Shown here one piece after another: positions 42,644 through 54,150 of a stretch of 64,000 bases of DNA (the first letter of the stretch is position 1; every line of letters starts with the position of its first letter). The position numbers and the translations under genes are program-made. Below the pieces are notes generated by a model. It worked only from the letters and a program-made list of their open reading frames with translations, had not been told where the DNA came from and ran no database searches. Origin of the DNA: Opisthocomus hoazin (taxonomy: Eukaryota > Chordata > Aves > Opisthocomiformes > Opisthocomidae); NCBI RefSeq assembly GCF_030867145.1, contig NC_134415.1, forward strand, positions 11,882,417 through 11,946,416, written 5' to 3'.

Positions 42644-42770
42644 GTTACAGCAGCTTGACAAGCACTGCCAGGCCACTGCCCAGCAGTTAGTGGAGTTGCT
42701 CAACAAACAGAATCAGCTCTTCAAAGAAAAGCAGCTGCTCACAGAAGAGGTGCAGTTTCTGCGTATACAG
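42644..42770 (+). CDS. SDCCAG8: SDCCAG8 coding exon (coiled-coil segment), penultimate
   Basis: This 127-nt exon follows a strong acceptor (TGTTTTTTTCCAG) and ends CAG|GTACTG. It encodes 42 codons after one split base: the beginning LQQLDKHCQATAQQLVELL and the end LLTEEVQFLRIQ are typical of the SDCCAG8 C-terminal coiled coil. Its first base completes an Arg codon with the 6265-6396 exon, and it ends in phase 0. It belongs to the region just before the C-terminus of the human protein. Oddity: if the donor is not used, the frame runs 16 more codons to TAG at 42819-42821, followed by AATAAA at 42882-42887 and a 20-G run. Confidence 0.9.
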
Positions 42771-42881
42771 GTACTGTGCCAAAAGAAAAGAAAATCTGAG
42801 GGGAATATTCTGCAGCTTTAGCAGAGAAATGCGCCAGCAGTCTCATTGCAGCTGCTGGAGTTTGTTGCTGTTGTTGTTTTA

Positions 42882-42887
42882 AATAAA
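42882..42887 (+). terminator. SDCCAG8: Candidate intronic poly(A) signal after the SDCCAG8 penultimate exon
   Basis: AATAAA lies 112 bases past the donor at 42771, and 61 bases past the in-frame TAG reached by reading through the donor. It is followed at once by 20 G residues. There is no clear GU-rich downstream element, so use is uncertain. Confidence 0.35.
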
Positions 42888-42907
42888 GGGGGGGGGGGGG
42901 GGGGGGG
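42888..42907. repeat. Poly-G run (20 G)
   Basis: Twenty consecutive G residues on the SDCCAG8 sense strand, about 120 bases after a donor site. It could form a quadruplex. The run length may be unreliable in assembly. Confidence 0.9.
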
Positions 42908-44792
42908 AAGAAGTCCATGCAATTGGAAAGAGACTGGTAGATGGACCTGAGTCCCACTTCAACCTAAACGAAATGCAAAAAGTGTTTGAGGTGACAGTAA
43001 GGGAGAAGTTTTTCTCGGAGACAGTTCTTAGCTTTCTTATTGGAAGATTTTGTGTTCCTTTTTGAGAGGAGAAAAATCCGTTCTTGAACAGCATTAACGT
43101 GTGAACAGTAGCTTCATGTTGGTGGTTCTTTTGAGTTGTTTGCTGACATTTGTCAGACTTCAGTCCCGCTACCACCTGGTGATTTCCCCCTGCCCCTTAC
43201 TTTAAAAGTCATTTATCCTTCCTGCTGCTCCATGACCACTCACCCAAGCGTGAGGTGGAGAATGGGATCTCAGGCTGCCTGAGCACTCGTCACGGCACCA
43301 CGTCTCTGGCAGCACTGGCTCTTGCCTCCAGTGGTCTCTGGGAAGCTGTGGCTTCTCATGGGCTGTTGCTGTGGTTTTCTTGGCCACTGTTCTTCAGTCA
43401 GTGCTTTGGAAATAAGGGAGAGGACTGCATGGCTTGGTTTTTTTCTTTGTCTTTCATTTACTCATTTCAGAAAAAGAAGAACTAACAAGCACAGAATGAG
43501 GTTTTCAGTAAAACTGTCAAATAATCAAACCCTGATTCTGTGACTCAGTAAATGAACTACTTCAACCACAGCATGATGTTTTCTAACTTGCAGACTAGTG
43601 AGCTTGCCCAGTGTAACTGGAGCTCTATTTACAAGGTAGCAAACATTCTACAGTCAGTGTAGGAAATTTAGTCCAGTAGCACACCTAGCAGTAAGCAGGA
43701 CATGAAGCGTCTTAGAATTTTAAGATATTTGAATCATACTGTTTTTCATAGGCTTTTTAGCTGTAGAATTTAATAAGTGTTTAACCCAGGAGAATGAATT
43801 CCATACTTTGTTAGGCCTTGAATCATGTCAGTGTGTTTGGTTTTACAGGATTTCCTGCTGTAGTAGACAAACTTGGTAGTTTGAGGCAGTGTAAGGTTAT
43901 CAGCGTGTAGTAACTACGGGCAGATTTCAGGGCAGCCATAGTGCGCTCTCTGTAAGATAGTCTAAGAAGGTGGTTGTTCAGAAAAGAAAATTAAAATTTC
44001 TGTTTTAAGGGAAGAACTTGTCATAATGTGAATGGACTTTGCATGTTCCATGGGGATTTTTGTTATTGATAATCCATTTTATCTGTTCTGAAGTTGAGCA
44101 GAAGTACAAGCACAAAGGAGGAAAAAATCATGCAGATACTATACTGCTGTCGAGACTTGACTGGCACAAGCTTCCTTCTTTTTGTTCTTTACAAGTTAAT
44201 TGTGCTCCAGAGGATACTTTTTAACTTGAGAACACACAGAAGAGAAGAATGATATAAAAAAATTATTACTAAATGAGCCCTAAAGATCTATTTGCAGCTA
44301 TTTAAAGCAACGGTGTTTCTCTGGGAATTGGAATTCAGCCCAAGAGAGCTGCCTGGAATATCAGGCAATTGTTTTAAGAATACGAAAGAGCAGTTCACCA
44401 TAACTGGGAGATTTTAACTACAGAAAAATGAATGTATTTAGTGTATAAGTATATTAAACAAAAATCTCTTGCAGAATCGGTGTTGATCAAAGGTGAAAGT
44501 GACATCATATTCCACATTTTACTGTATTGTTCGACAGTTCTGCTTTGTAATCAATTTTTATTTGGTCCAGGGAAGCGGGGAGAAACCAGTCACACCTAAT
44601 CTTTTAAAAATTATGTAAAATAGACTAACGTTAATGTGCTATTGTATCTTGGAACATAAGCCCCTAGTAACTGCAGTTGCATATTTCAGGAAAAAAAATG
44701 GAATGCAGATCTCAAACAGGACACAGATGGAATCAAGTAAAAACCTGGATGGATAAAGAGAACAGAGCAGAAGTAGGTATTTTTTCTATATC

Positions 44793-44827
44793 CTATATAT
44801 AGAGAGAGGGGAGGGAGAGGAAAGGAG
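44793..44827. repeat. TATA/GA-rich simple sequence
   Basis: TATATATAGAGAGA grading into a G/A purine tract. Confidence 0.8.
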
Positions 44828-45510
44828 GACTAGAAGTATTTGCAGATGTGGGCTGAATCTGGCAAACGCCTCAAGACAAAAGGGAGAAGGAAGTGTTTGA
44901 AACATTTTTGGGTTTGAAGTTGTTGGGGCTTTTTGTGTTTGGTTTTTTTTTTTTAAGCACCTAAAAATTTAGGACAAGCACTCACAGCAAAGACAGGTTT
45001 ATCTGGCAGAAATTTAAAAAAAAAATCGTAAGGATTTAAATTGGAGGGGAAAGGTGGGACCTTCTAGAGGAACTCAGATTTTACCATAGGTACTTTCTGG
45101 TCTGGATAATCACTGGGTGTTTGTTGATTTGGAATTCGTTAGTTCTGTTGCTTCTGGTAATATTTCCCTGCTGAGGAAGCAGAATCTTCTCTTCAAAAAG
45201 GCTACAATGTGTTTTGTAGTAAAACTTAGTGTCCTGTTGAAAGCAACGTTATATAAATAAGTGTACTTGGGGTAGCGCTGTTGGGGGTTCCAGTACTGCT
45301 ACATAGTTACAGCTCTTCCCATGGCCTTGTAAGGGTTACTTCACCTTCATTTAAAAGTCCCAGATTTTAAAATTGTGTCATTTGTTTTAATCTAGCTGAC
45401 TTAGAGGAAAAAAACAAACACTGGCAAACCTATAACGTTCATAGGATTTGTCTTCAAAACTCAGGTTACTTCCACTGCCATTTTTATTTCTAGTGTTAGT
45501 GTTTGCTGTA

Positions 45511-45561
45511 GGGGGAAGGAAGGAAGGGAGGAAGGAAGGAAGGAAGGGGGAGGAAGAAAGA
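45511..45561. repeat. (GGAA)n polypurine tract, 51 nt
   Basis: Fifty-one uninterrupted purines made mostly of GGAA/GGGA units on the SDCCAG8 sense strand. Such tracts can form triplex DNA and GGAA repeats can bind ETS factors. No function is implied by sequence alone. Confidence 0.9.
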
Positions 45562-46139
45562 TGTTTTTAAATCCAGCTGCATTCTGGTGTGTTGATAGTC
45601 TGTTTTTCATGGAAAACTCATTTGACACTGTAAGAAAAATTCGGGGGTTTAAAGGAAATGAAAAAAAGTCATCATAAAAGAAATACCTGATCTGGCTACA
45701 TGCTGAATTCCCTTAGAGGCAACACGAGTTAAAAGGCTTTTAGTTGAAGCAGTAACTGAGAGAAGTGCCACACAGTTTTCAAAAACATCTTTCTCATTCT
45801 CAGCAGTGAATGACATGCTTTTAAAATAATAACGTTAAATCTCCTATTACTGAAAGAAGCTCAGTATTATTTCAGAATAACCGCCTGCCTACAACGTGAT
45901 GAAGATGCTCACACTGTATTTTCATTTTCATAGCACTAAAAAGGACCAGTACAATGTGCCTGACCTTACAGCATGGGCTGTGCATCAGGCCGTTACACTA
46001 GGATTTAGTAGGTGGCACTAATATTCAGTGGTGGTGTACAGCATAACATCTCAGGTCCACGTAAAGGTAGTCATACGTTTGGTTACTGGATTGACACCTC
46101 TCATTGTGAAAGTTTTCAAAAGATTCAGGTTTTGAGTTT

Positions 46140-48450
46140 CTGCCTTTGAAGTCTCTTTCACGCTGCAACTCGCTCCGAGGCAGGAGGACGGGAGACATTT
46201 ACCCGTCCTGTATAGGTACTAAACACAAATGTGTGTCGTGTAGCAAACAAACGTCTGAGCTGAGATGACCAGAGACCTCAGGGCTGCCCACCCAGTATGA
46301 GTACATTTCTGAAAGCTGGGGTGCTCCCCTCTTGCAGCATCTGCCTTGGCGTCCATCAGTTTGACAGGAATCAGTACTTGGCCCGGCTGACAGGCCCCTC
46401 GCGGAGCCTGGCTGCCGAAGGGGTGGCTGCCCTGTTCCCTCCAGCCAGGAGCTCTGCCTTCCCCCCAGGAGCCCTCCCTGGCAGGAACCCGCGCTTGCCC
46501 CATGCTCTCCGCGTGGCCGAGCCACTGAAACTATCTCCTCCCTCCTTACAGATGTCCTGGTTTTCGCTGTGAGCGTGTCTGTGAGCAGACCGTCTTTCTT
46601 CTAAGCAGAAGTCAACATGTACTCAGCGTGACTGTATTGCCACCCTCGCCCCGCGGCGGGACGTACTGTCACAGTTACAGCTGTTCCTGAGCGCTGGCTT
46701 GCTTTGTTTTCTTACATCAGCATGAATTCTCAGTGAGGTCCCAGCAGGAAATGCGGTGCCTGACGTGCTCCCAGGTGGCCCGCTTGCTTTTTTTTCATTA
46801 TATGGTATGTTACAGAAGGGGAGCTTTATATCCAGAAAAGTTGTAGCTCGTCCATCTCTGGTGTCAGAAGGGATTCGGGCTGATCCTTACACAGCTCTCA
46901 ACTGTTCTTCAGGAGACCTGAAGACTGCTTAGGTTACTGGGGAGAGAGCTGGGGTTTTTTAGTGTAGTCTAAATGCGCAAAACCAGTGCCCCTGCCAGGT
47001 GTCTGTAACAGCCAGTGACATTCCACAGCCAGGGGTTGGTGGCTGGTTTTTGGTTCGTCTGGTTTTTAAGCAGGTGAGAAGAAAGTCTTCCTTACTCCTT
47101 GGATGGAGTTTAGTCAGAGGTGGTGAGTGTGGAACTGTGACAGGAGTGGGTACAGGTAGAACCCTGCTAGAACCCTCAAGTGCTGCCTCACCCAATACTG
47201 CACCAACTCTTCCGAGCTTGTGCATCCGCAGCCATGGGAGGCCCGTACCTCTTGCACGGCGCCTGGCCAGCTGGCAACGCCGGGGAGCAGCTCAGGAGCT
47301 CAGCCTGGCCCTCCTGAGAGCTCCACGTCGGGTACGGCAGCTGTGCAAGCGAGGGCTGAGGCACCTAAGCCACCTGCATGTTTTCTAACCAAAGATGGAG
47401 CGAGTGGCTCCTCTCCCCTCCACTATGAGTACTGCTAACAGCAGTGCAGCCATTCAGTTGTCCATGGCTCTGCTCCTACACAGCCTTCCGACCCCTACAC
47501 CTGAGCGTACCCAGCCACCCCGGGAGAACCCACGGAGAACGGGAGGGAGTGGCGGGAGGAACCTGAGCAATTTGTGCTGCAGAGCTCCGCTCACCGAGTG
47601 TCAAAGCACTGGCGGGAGGAGGAGAACGTTCAGACTGGGAAGGCCCCTGCCCCGACTGTTCAGCGACCAACCCTCGGCAGTCAGCTGGGCAGCAGGAGCG
47701 ACAGGGCTGTGTCCGTTCAGAGAACGGCTCTTCTTCAGTGGCTGCTCTGGCATCCAGGCTGCTGTGCAGCGAGAGGCTGCCGCTGGTTGTGCTTCATTTT
47801 TAAAGCAGTTGAGGCCTGGCTGTAGTCAGGTGGAGAAATGCCGACTGCGTCAAGCAAGCTGAGGTTCAGCATCTCGCGAAGCTTTAACGCTGGGTACCTG
47901 TGGCGAGGAAAGCCGTGTGGGCACCCCGAGGCTTCGGGATGGAAGCCCTGGCACCTAGCGGGTCTGCAGGCGGGGCTACAGGAACATGATTTGTGGCTGC
48001 GGGTGACAAGAAGAGGAAGGTGACAGCTTTTAAGTTAGAGGTGGGTAGGACAGGATGACATGACTGTCCTGTAGAAGCTTTGTGGAGTTCAGTGGCACAG
48101 AACGCTGCTGGCTGAACAGGGCGGTGAGTCTCTGCCTTGGGGTGCAGCTGGGCACGCTGTGTTACTGGGGGGGTGGGAACGGGGGGACCAACCAGAGGAA
48201 CAGCCCGGCTGGGGATGGTGTGAGCCACCCGCAGCAGCAACAGCTGCCACGAAGCTTCTCTGGGAGCCGAGTGTTTGGGGGGTTTTTGCCTTTTCAATCT
48301 TCTGCCTGTGCGCAGAGGGTGGCTGTGCGCAGAGGGCTGCTGCGCATGGAGCAGGAGGCCCTGGCTGTTACTCACCAGTCACTGACACGGAATTCAGCAC
48401 GGCTTTCGGTGGCTCCAGTTTACTTTTCCTTGCACTGGTTACAGACACAA
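46140..48450. other. GC-rich region in the last SDCCAG8 intron, no gene recognised
   Basis: Markedly higher GC than the flanks, with open frames in several frames on both strands over the same bases. No codon-level similarity to a known protein was seen. There is a pyrimidine-rich acceptor-like site ending at 46551 (considered below). Treated as non-coding. Confidence 0.5.
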
Positions 48451-48587
48451 CTGTAGCAGTTGGCACTGGTGCATGTATTTGGGGGAAAAAAGTACCATGT
48501 TACTGTTTTTAATTAATTCTTTAATGAACTGCAGCATCATAAATTCTCCATTTTTAACTCAGCCCAAATTGCCTTACCAACTAAGGT

Positions 48588-48608
48588 GGGGGGGGGGGGG
48601 GCGGGGGG
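48588..48608. repeat. Interrupted poly-G run (14 G, C, 6 G)
   Basis: G-rich tract on the plus strand in the last SDCCAG8 intron, with quadruplex potential. Confidence 0.9.
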
Positions 48609-49433
48609 AAGTAAAACCCTTTAGTCGTCTAATGCAAAACCAGCCAAAGTAGAAAGTTTATTTTTATTTCTGAGGTCATTTACATCTCTTAAATTCAAAT
48701 TTTAGAACTCCAGTGGCTTATTTCTAGGCAGCTCCCCCAGCTCCAGTAGGGTTTGATGTCTCGCTCTGAATTCAGCCCTGTCGTGCTACTGTGGCAGCGC
48801 AGACCGTAGCTAAGCGAGAGCCTGGAGACGGGAATTCGCCTCCCCGGCAGCGGGCTGGGTCCCCCCGGCAGCAGCTCCCCGTCGCGCTGCAGCTGCCCGC
48901 CCCGGACGCGCTGGACAATTCACAGTGAACAGGCTGGGGCACACACCCGCCGCCTCCCTCCTGGAAAGGAGAAGGGCCAGGATCCTGGACGTGCCCCGAA
49001 ACAGGAGCTCAGTTATTTACTGCTAAACACGAAGGATGTCTAAAGCTCATGGAGATCCTGTTTTTCAGAAACCAAACAGCTCGTGTTCTTGCTGCCTGTA
49101 CGGCTTTTGATCTTAGAAAGCGGCGAGGACAGCAGGCCCGCAGGACGCGGCGGCTTTGAAGCAGCGCTTGTTTACCTGGCATTACCGCGGCCTTAACCAT
49201 TTCTGCAGTTCTTGTCTCAGCACTCGCCCGCAGGCCGAAGGGCCACAAATGGGAACGAGCAGCACCGCGATACAGCCTGCTTACTCGCACCCCTTCTCCT
49301 CCTTTTATCTTCCAGCTCTGCTCTGCACCCAGCTGCAGCTTGGGCTTGTCTGAGGCTCACCCAGAGACACCTCTGCAGAAGATGGGCACTCGCTGGCTAA
49401 CTTCAGCTGCTTTCTGTTTGTTTTTAACCACAG

Positions 49434-49478
49434 AATCGTCAATATTTTGAAGCACGACCAGCCTACCAAACTTCCTAG
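49434..49478 (+). CDS. SDCCAG8: Candidate SDCCAG8 terminal coding exon
   Basis: A good acceptor (TTCTGTTTGTTTTTAACCACAG, ending at 49433) opens directly into 14 codons plus a stop, NRQYFEARPAYQTS then TAG. This is in phase 0, as the exon ending at 42770 requires. AATAAA follows 163 bases after the stop, with a GU/G-rich stretch beyond, so acceptor, frame, stop and poly(A) signal are all in the right order. The tail does not resemble the human C-terminus as I remember it (about nine residues ending QSDC). Either the tail has diverged or another terminal exon is used. A weaker alternative acceptor ends at 46551. Confidence 0.5.
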   Translation, partial: NRQYFEARPAYQTS

Positions 49479-49665
49479 GAAGACAGCTGAGATTTTTCTG
49501 AGAAGACTCGGCTCGCAAGCCAGTTTCAACAGCTAGTATGTAGTGCGGACTTAATTTATCATTTGTACGACTTTTTTATAAAATGTTTTTGTCTATTTTT
49601 GTAATTGAACATAGATGTCTTATTTACAGACTGAAATAGCAATAAAATTCTTATTTGCCTTTTTC
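49479..49665 (+). other. SDCCAG8: SDCCAG8 3'UTR (presumed)
   Basis: From the TAG at 49476-49478 to about 20 bases past AATAAA at 49641. It is short and AT-rich, without open frame continuity. Confidence 0.5.
49641..49646 (+). terminator. SDCCAG8: SDCCAG8 poly(A) signal
   Basis: Canonical AATAAA followed by a T-rich stretch, AAGGTGCTGTGCC at about 49,686-49,698 (GU-rich element) and a 13-G run at 49701-49713, which fits a cleavage and pause region. Confidence 0.6.
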
Positions 49666-49679
49666 TGTCCTTCTGAATG

Positions 49680-52249
49680 GCAGAGAAGGTGCTGTGCCTC
49701 GGGGGGGGGGGGGAGGAGAAGGGGACTGTCCCTAAGCCCTGCACAAACACACTGCGCTCCTGGTTATAAACTGATTACCAGAATCTACCTGGGAACTTCA
49801 TTTTTACAAGGCATTTGTCACTTTTTCTCCAAAAGTGAGACTCCTAACAACGCCTCTTCCCTCAGAAAAGCCTAAGAATGCTTGAGAAAAATTCCACGTA
49901 ATGTGGCGGAGCTGTGGGGGGGGCAGGCTGCCCTTCAGCACGCCCACTGGCAAAGCCCTGGAGAGGCAGGAAGCCTCAGGGCAGCTTCGCCGTGGAGTGG
50001 GGCGCCCGGCTCGCCACGCTGCGGTGGAGGGGGGACGCCTGACTGTTCCACCAGCCACCGTTTAGCAGCCTCAGGGACGGGCACCAGCAGAACTTGGCTT
50101 AAATTACTGAACGCCAAACAGCTGGAGGGCTTTTTTCTAGTTCACTGCGCACTTGTGTTTTTAAAAGTTACTTTCCCAATAGCAGACTCTTTCAGAAGGA
50201 ATTTATCTGAATCTTCTGCTAAGCAGTGTAGAATAAACCAAGTGCATAAAAGTTTCTACATCTATTAGCCGCAGTGTAGTTGTAGAATTGCACCAGTAAC
50301 GGGGGAAAAAAAGCACAAAGAACAGTTCCCTGTTAATAAAGCTACCTCAGCCAGCATAAATGCATAAAATTCACCAAAAATAGGAGTAACACCACATGCA
50401 AGAAGTTACCATTTGCTGTGGGACACAATCCTTCCTTCCCTCGCATTTGAAGAGTTGTTAGTGGGTACAGCCCTAACATCAAAGTGGTTCTTCCTCCCTG
50501 TTACAATTTCCTGCCCTGTTAAACTGCCAAGTGCAGCTAACGGCCCCCCTGAAGTGCTTCACCACCAGGCCCGTAAAGATGCTGAACGTGGCCTCGGGGC
50601 GATGAGCCTGGTGAAGGCAGGGCCTCTCCAGTCCAGCGCTGGGTTTTCCACACTGATCAGGCTGACGATTTTGTGTGTCACGACTTTCTAGCTGGTTAAA
50701 CAGGTAAGAATACACAGTGATAAATGTAGGACTATGCAAACTTTTTTAAACAAATTATTTTTTTATTATTCCACAGCATAAATCTGTGTTGAAATAGGAG
50801 AAGGTGCCCACAGGCTACGCACGCAAAGGAACTGGGGCACCCAGTCCCAGCACTTGGGCTTCCCTGCGATGCCAGACCCTCCGCCTTTCTGGTGGCTTCT
50901 GGGGCTGCTTGCCGGGCACCGCCGCCCCCATGGCTCCGATGCCAGCAAAGCGTCCTGGGCAGCTGGAAGGGGCTGCCTCCTCCTCCCAGGCACTGGCTCG
51001 ATTCGTTCTGTTGCTGGGAGCCTAGCAGGACTCCATTTCCCCACAGCAGCTACTCTGCCTTACAGCAATTAATTAGTCCTTAAGCACTGCAGCACCAGGT
51101 CTGCCTGGCTCGTGTTCCCCCCGCTGCTTTCCACTTCGGCACTGAACGCTTGGTTTGACAAAGTTTTCAAGTGTCGGAGCAGGTGACCAAACCCTGACCC
51201 GGCAGTTCTGCCGCAGTCGCCTCCTGGCCCCAGATCTCCTGCTACCACGGAACTCACGGCTGGCTGGCGCTCGCTCTTCCCTGCTACAAGGCGGGGGAGG
51301 AAAAAGAAGGAAAGGCAAAGACCTGAGACCTGGACGAAGCGCCTCTATTCCAGGGAAGCGTCCACCAAGCCTGAGAGCTGAGCTAAACCCCAGGTGATCC
51401 AACTGCTTCAGGGCCACTCAGCCTTCCTGCTCAGGTGGTTCAGCCGGCCCTGGACCGGCAGGTGGGCTTCAAAGGGTCCCCTCTGAGGTGTCCTGCAACC
51501 CCCACCTTCCCATTTGTTCCTCTCCTTACCCTACCCGTTGCCTAGCGGTGGGATGTCAGGCCATGAACTTTGCCAGATGACGAATCACCTAAATCGTGGG
51601 TGTTCTGACAGGAACGTAGCCCTGGGTAATCACTACTCGAAAAGCCTGACCCAGATTTACAAGTGACACACACCTCGTAGCGCTAACCTGAACCACCTGG
51701 GTGGAAACAGCCTTGGTCCAAAGCACAGATACAGCTTGCTTAGTGGTAAAAACTTTTTTTTTGTTGACAATACTGTAACTTCATAATTTACAGCTGAAAC
51801 TGATCACCCAGTATTTGAAATAGGTCACAGCCAGTTACAGTGCTCACTCGGACTTCACAGCAAATAAAACTCGCAACTAAACATGCACAGATCAGCATAT
51901 ATACAGTGATAAAAAAATAACGATGTACATTTTCTTGTAAGAAGAAATTAAGTAAATTCTTTGTGCATTTCAGGATTGAAACATCTAACCTATATAAAAT
52001 TACTTTAAAATATGAAGTAAATATTTAACCCAAAACTCAAGAAATCTTTTGTAATCTGCAATATAGCCTTCTCCTTTCAGTGTTTCTTTCTCTGACATGG
52101 AACAACTTAGGACTTTTATCCTCTAAGATATTTAACAGTAATGTGCAGATATAAAAAAATACGTCCTTTGTGGCAAGCTTGAACATATATATATATATAT
52201 ATATATATTTACAAACCTCCAGAACAAATTATCATTACAAAACACAGAA
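49680..52249. other. Intergenic strip between converging SDCCAG8 and AKT3
   Basis: No gene seen. It includes a G-run (49701-49713), AATAAA on the plus strand at 50335-50340, and TTTATT (AATAAA on the minus strand) at 50762-50767. A moderately GC-rich section at about 50,800-51,500 carries chance frames on both strands. From about 51,740 the base composition becomes AT-rich like the AKT3 3'UTR, so the true edge of AKT3 may lie here. Confidence 0.5.
52185..52208. repeat. (AT)12 microsatellite
   Basis: Twelve AT units just beyond the proposed AKT3 poly(A) site, next to TATTTACA, which reads as a Pumilio-type TGTAAATA on the minus strand. Confidence 0.9.
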
Positions 52250-52269
52250 GTAGCAGATTGACATAGTGC

Positions 52270-52275
52270 TTTATT
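52270..52275 (-). terminator. AKT3: Candidate AKT3 distal poly(A) signal
   Basis: TTTATT on the plus strand gives AATAAA on the minus strand. About 25-40 bases further on the minus strand is TTCTGTGTTTTGTAATG, a good GU-rich downstream element. Alternatives are 52586-52591 (weak downstream element) and 50762-50767 (would lengthen the UTR to about 5.1 kb). Confidence 0.5.
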
Positions 52276-52954
52276 TAAGCTGTCTGTACGAAGGAAAATA
52301 ATGTGCATCCCTATCATATACGTGTAAAAATACTAAGGATGTACAGTGTACAAAAACAGTTTTTTGTAGTTATTTCACATCCTTGTGGGTCATATACTTA
52401 AGGAAATAAACAGTTTAAGTATGACCAACAGTAAAACGGTTTCTTGGGTTCGTAGTCGTGTCTGCTTAATATCCTTAACCATATGACTAGATCTTGCATG
52501 GATCTAATGAAAGAACTAGCAAGGTCAAGAAATGTCACAAACTCTAAAGCTACAGGGAGGTAATTCAATTACCAATTTAGAGGTTTTTATTTAAATAAAT
52601 ACTTTACATTTCATGCTTGCCTGTAATGCACTACCAGGAGCAAGATAAGGAAATTCTACTGTAGACAGTACAAACAGTAGCAGCAAAGTGTGTACATTGA
52701 GGTGTAATATATAGACCCTGCAGTTAGTAAGGAGAGACCTTACTTTGTACTCTAGGAGAAGCACATGGCCCCTGCAAGAACAGTCAGCTTTGAGAAGCCG
52801 CAAGTAAAGATGGAGGGAAAAAAAATGAAGGTAACACAATACTGGAATAAATGTTCTTTAAGCAACAGGAATGTACTGGAAGATGGGTTAGTGTGGAAAG
52901 CGAAGCTGTGTGCAAAACTGCCAAAACCCAAACAGAAATGACCTATTTCCTCCG

Positions 52955-54150
52955 AGACGGCTGCAGGACGTCGGGCGTACGCTGCGCCGTGGAAGTCCGT
53001 ACAAGCTGGAGTCCGAGTCTGCCACGCGCTGTGCTCCAAAGGGGAACCCGCCACCACCTCCTCTCCAGACCCAACCCCAACCGCCAACAGCACACGAAGG
53101 GCTCCGGAAGGCGCTCTCGGCACCGCTCGCCCATCCGTTCCTAACACCGGTAAGCGAGAGGAAATCCCCAGCCCCGGGCAGCGCGACGCGGCCACTGACT
53201 CTCCCCGCAGCGCAGACTGCGCCGGCGAGGTTTTGGAAGGCAGGCAGTACGATGCGCAGTGAAGGCTGGAAAGGTTTTCCAACGGTTCGCCGACAGACAC
53301 TCACTGCCGGCCGCGCTCTGACTCGCTGCGCGGCGCTGAGCTCAGCGCGGGGCGGCCGACGCACGCGAGGCCGGGCTGGCCCGAGGCACAGCGCCCGCTG
53401 GGCAGCCGCCGGAGCCGCCCCGTGTTGAGAAACTTATTGCTAGTACAAGCTGAAAACATAGCGGGGAAAAACGCAGGCGTGTAACACAGATCTGGAGTCG
53501 CCATAGTTTCAGTCTGTAAGTATGAGGCCTTTGCAGAGAACTAATTAATGCCCGTCTATTAAGTCCGCGGTTGTTTCGGTCGCTCGCCGCGCCAGCACTG
53601 ACGCCTCTACACGAGCGGGGCGCAGCGGCCCTGCCCCGCGTTCGCCGTGCTCCTCTCTCTCCGCAGAGGGATGATCTCGACACGCGCTTAGTGTTACCAG
53701 GTGACAGGATGAGACCCTGCCTCGTTAGAACGTACAACACGATGCACCGCGGACTGATTATCCATCCATTGCTAGCGATAAAACATGCAACGAGAAAAAT
53801 TGTCTAAACCAGCCCGCGTCTTTAGCTGCCTTGCTAAATGCCCAGCCACCCCCTGACCGTCCCAGCACACGCACTGCCAGCAGTGGGCTCCATGCTCGGG
53901 CACTCGGCTTCCCGCCCCGGGAGGCGAAGGCATCCGCGCAGGAACACCTCTCCTCCCAGACCCAGCCGCTCGCTCGCGCAACGCGACCAGCAGCGCCCGG
54001 CAACGTCACAGGCGCTCGCCGGGTCCGCACGCAGAGACCCTTCCAATGATAATCCCATGGAGTCGGGCTTTCCAGGCGGCGCTCCCGAGGGCGCGCGCAC
54101 GCTGCCCCGGCACGGCGCCACGTCCCGACTCCTAGCACCAACGGGTTTAT
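52955..54150. other. CpG-island-like block inside the AKT3 3'UTR
   Basis: Two CpG-dense sub-blocks (about 52,955-53,425 and 53,565-54,150) are separated by AT-richer sequence, with sharp edges against AT-rich flanks. Stretches such as 53,280-53,420 have a CpG every few bases. Long overlapping open frames occur on both strands (182, 172, 158, 145 and 132 codons) but encode Arg/Ala/Pro-rich low-complexity text with no known domain. Confidence 0.7.

Larger units (their letters stand above)
42771..49433 (+). other. SDCCAG8: SDCCAG8 last intron
   Basis: It runs from the GTACTG donor to a pyrimidine-rich acceptor (TTTGTTTTTAACCACAG). It contains G-runs, a 51-nt purine tract, and a broad GC-rich stretch at about 46,140-48,450 plus another at about 48,770-49,000. 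The GC-rich stretch carries many mutually overlapping open frames (155, 163, 129, 124 and 117 codons) on both strands that match nothing I recognise. Confidence 0.65.

Noticed and set aside
46552..46572. Alternative SDCCAG8 terminal exon: strong acceptor (TCTCCTCCCTCCTTACAG) followed in phase 0 by six codons (MSWFSL) and TGA
   Set aside because: The acceptor is good, but no AATAAA follows within several hundred bases and the peptide matches nothing. The 49434 exon has a complete 3' end. It remains possible as a minor form.
47395..48512. Cluster of open frames of 117-163 codons on both strands
   Set aside because: GC-rich sequence lowers stop codon frequency. The peptides are Arg/Pro/Ala/Ser-rich and match no family.
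50335..50340. Second plus-strand AATAAA beyond SDCCAG8
   Set aside because: It lies 690 bases past the better-placed signal at 49641. It could be a distal alternative, but nothing in the sequence favours it.
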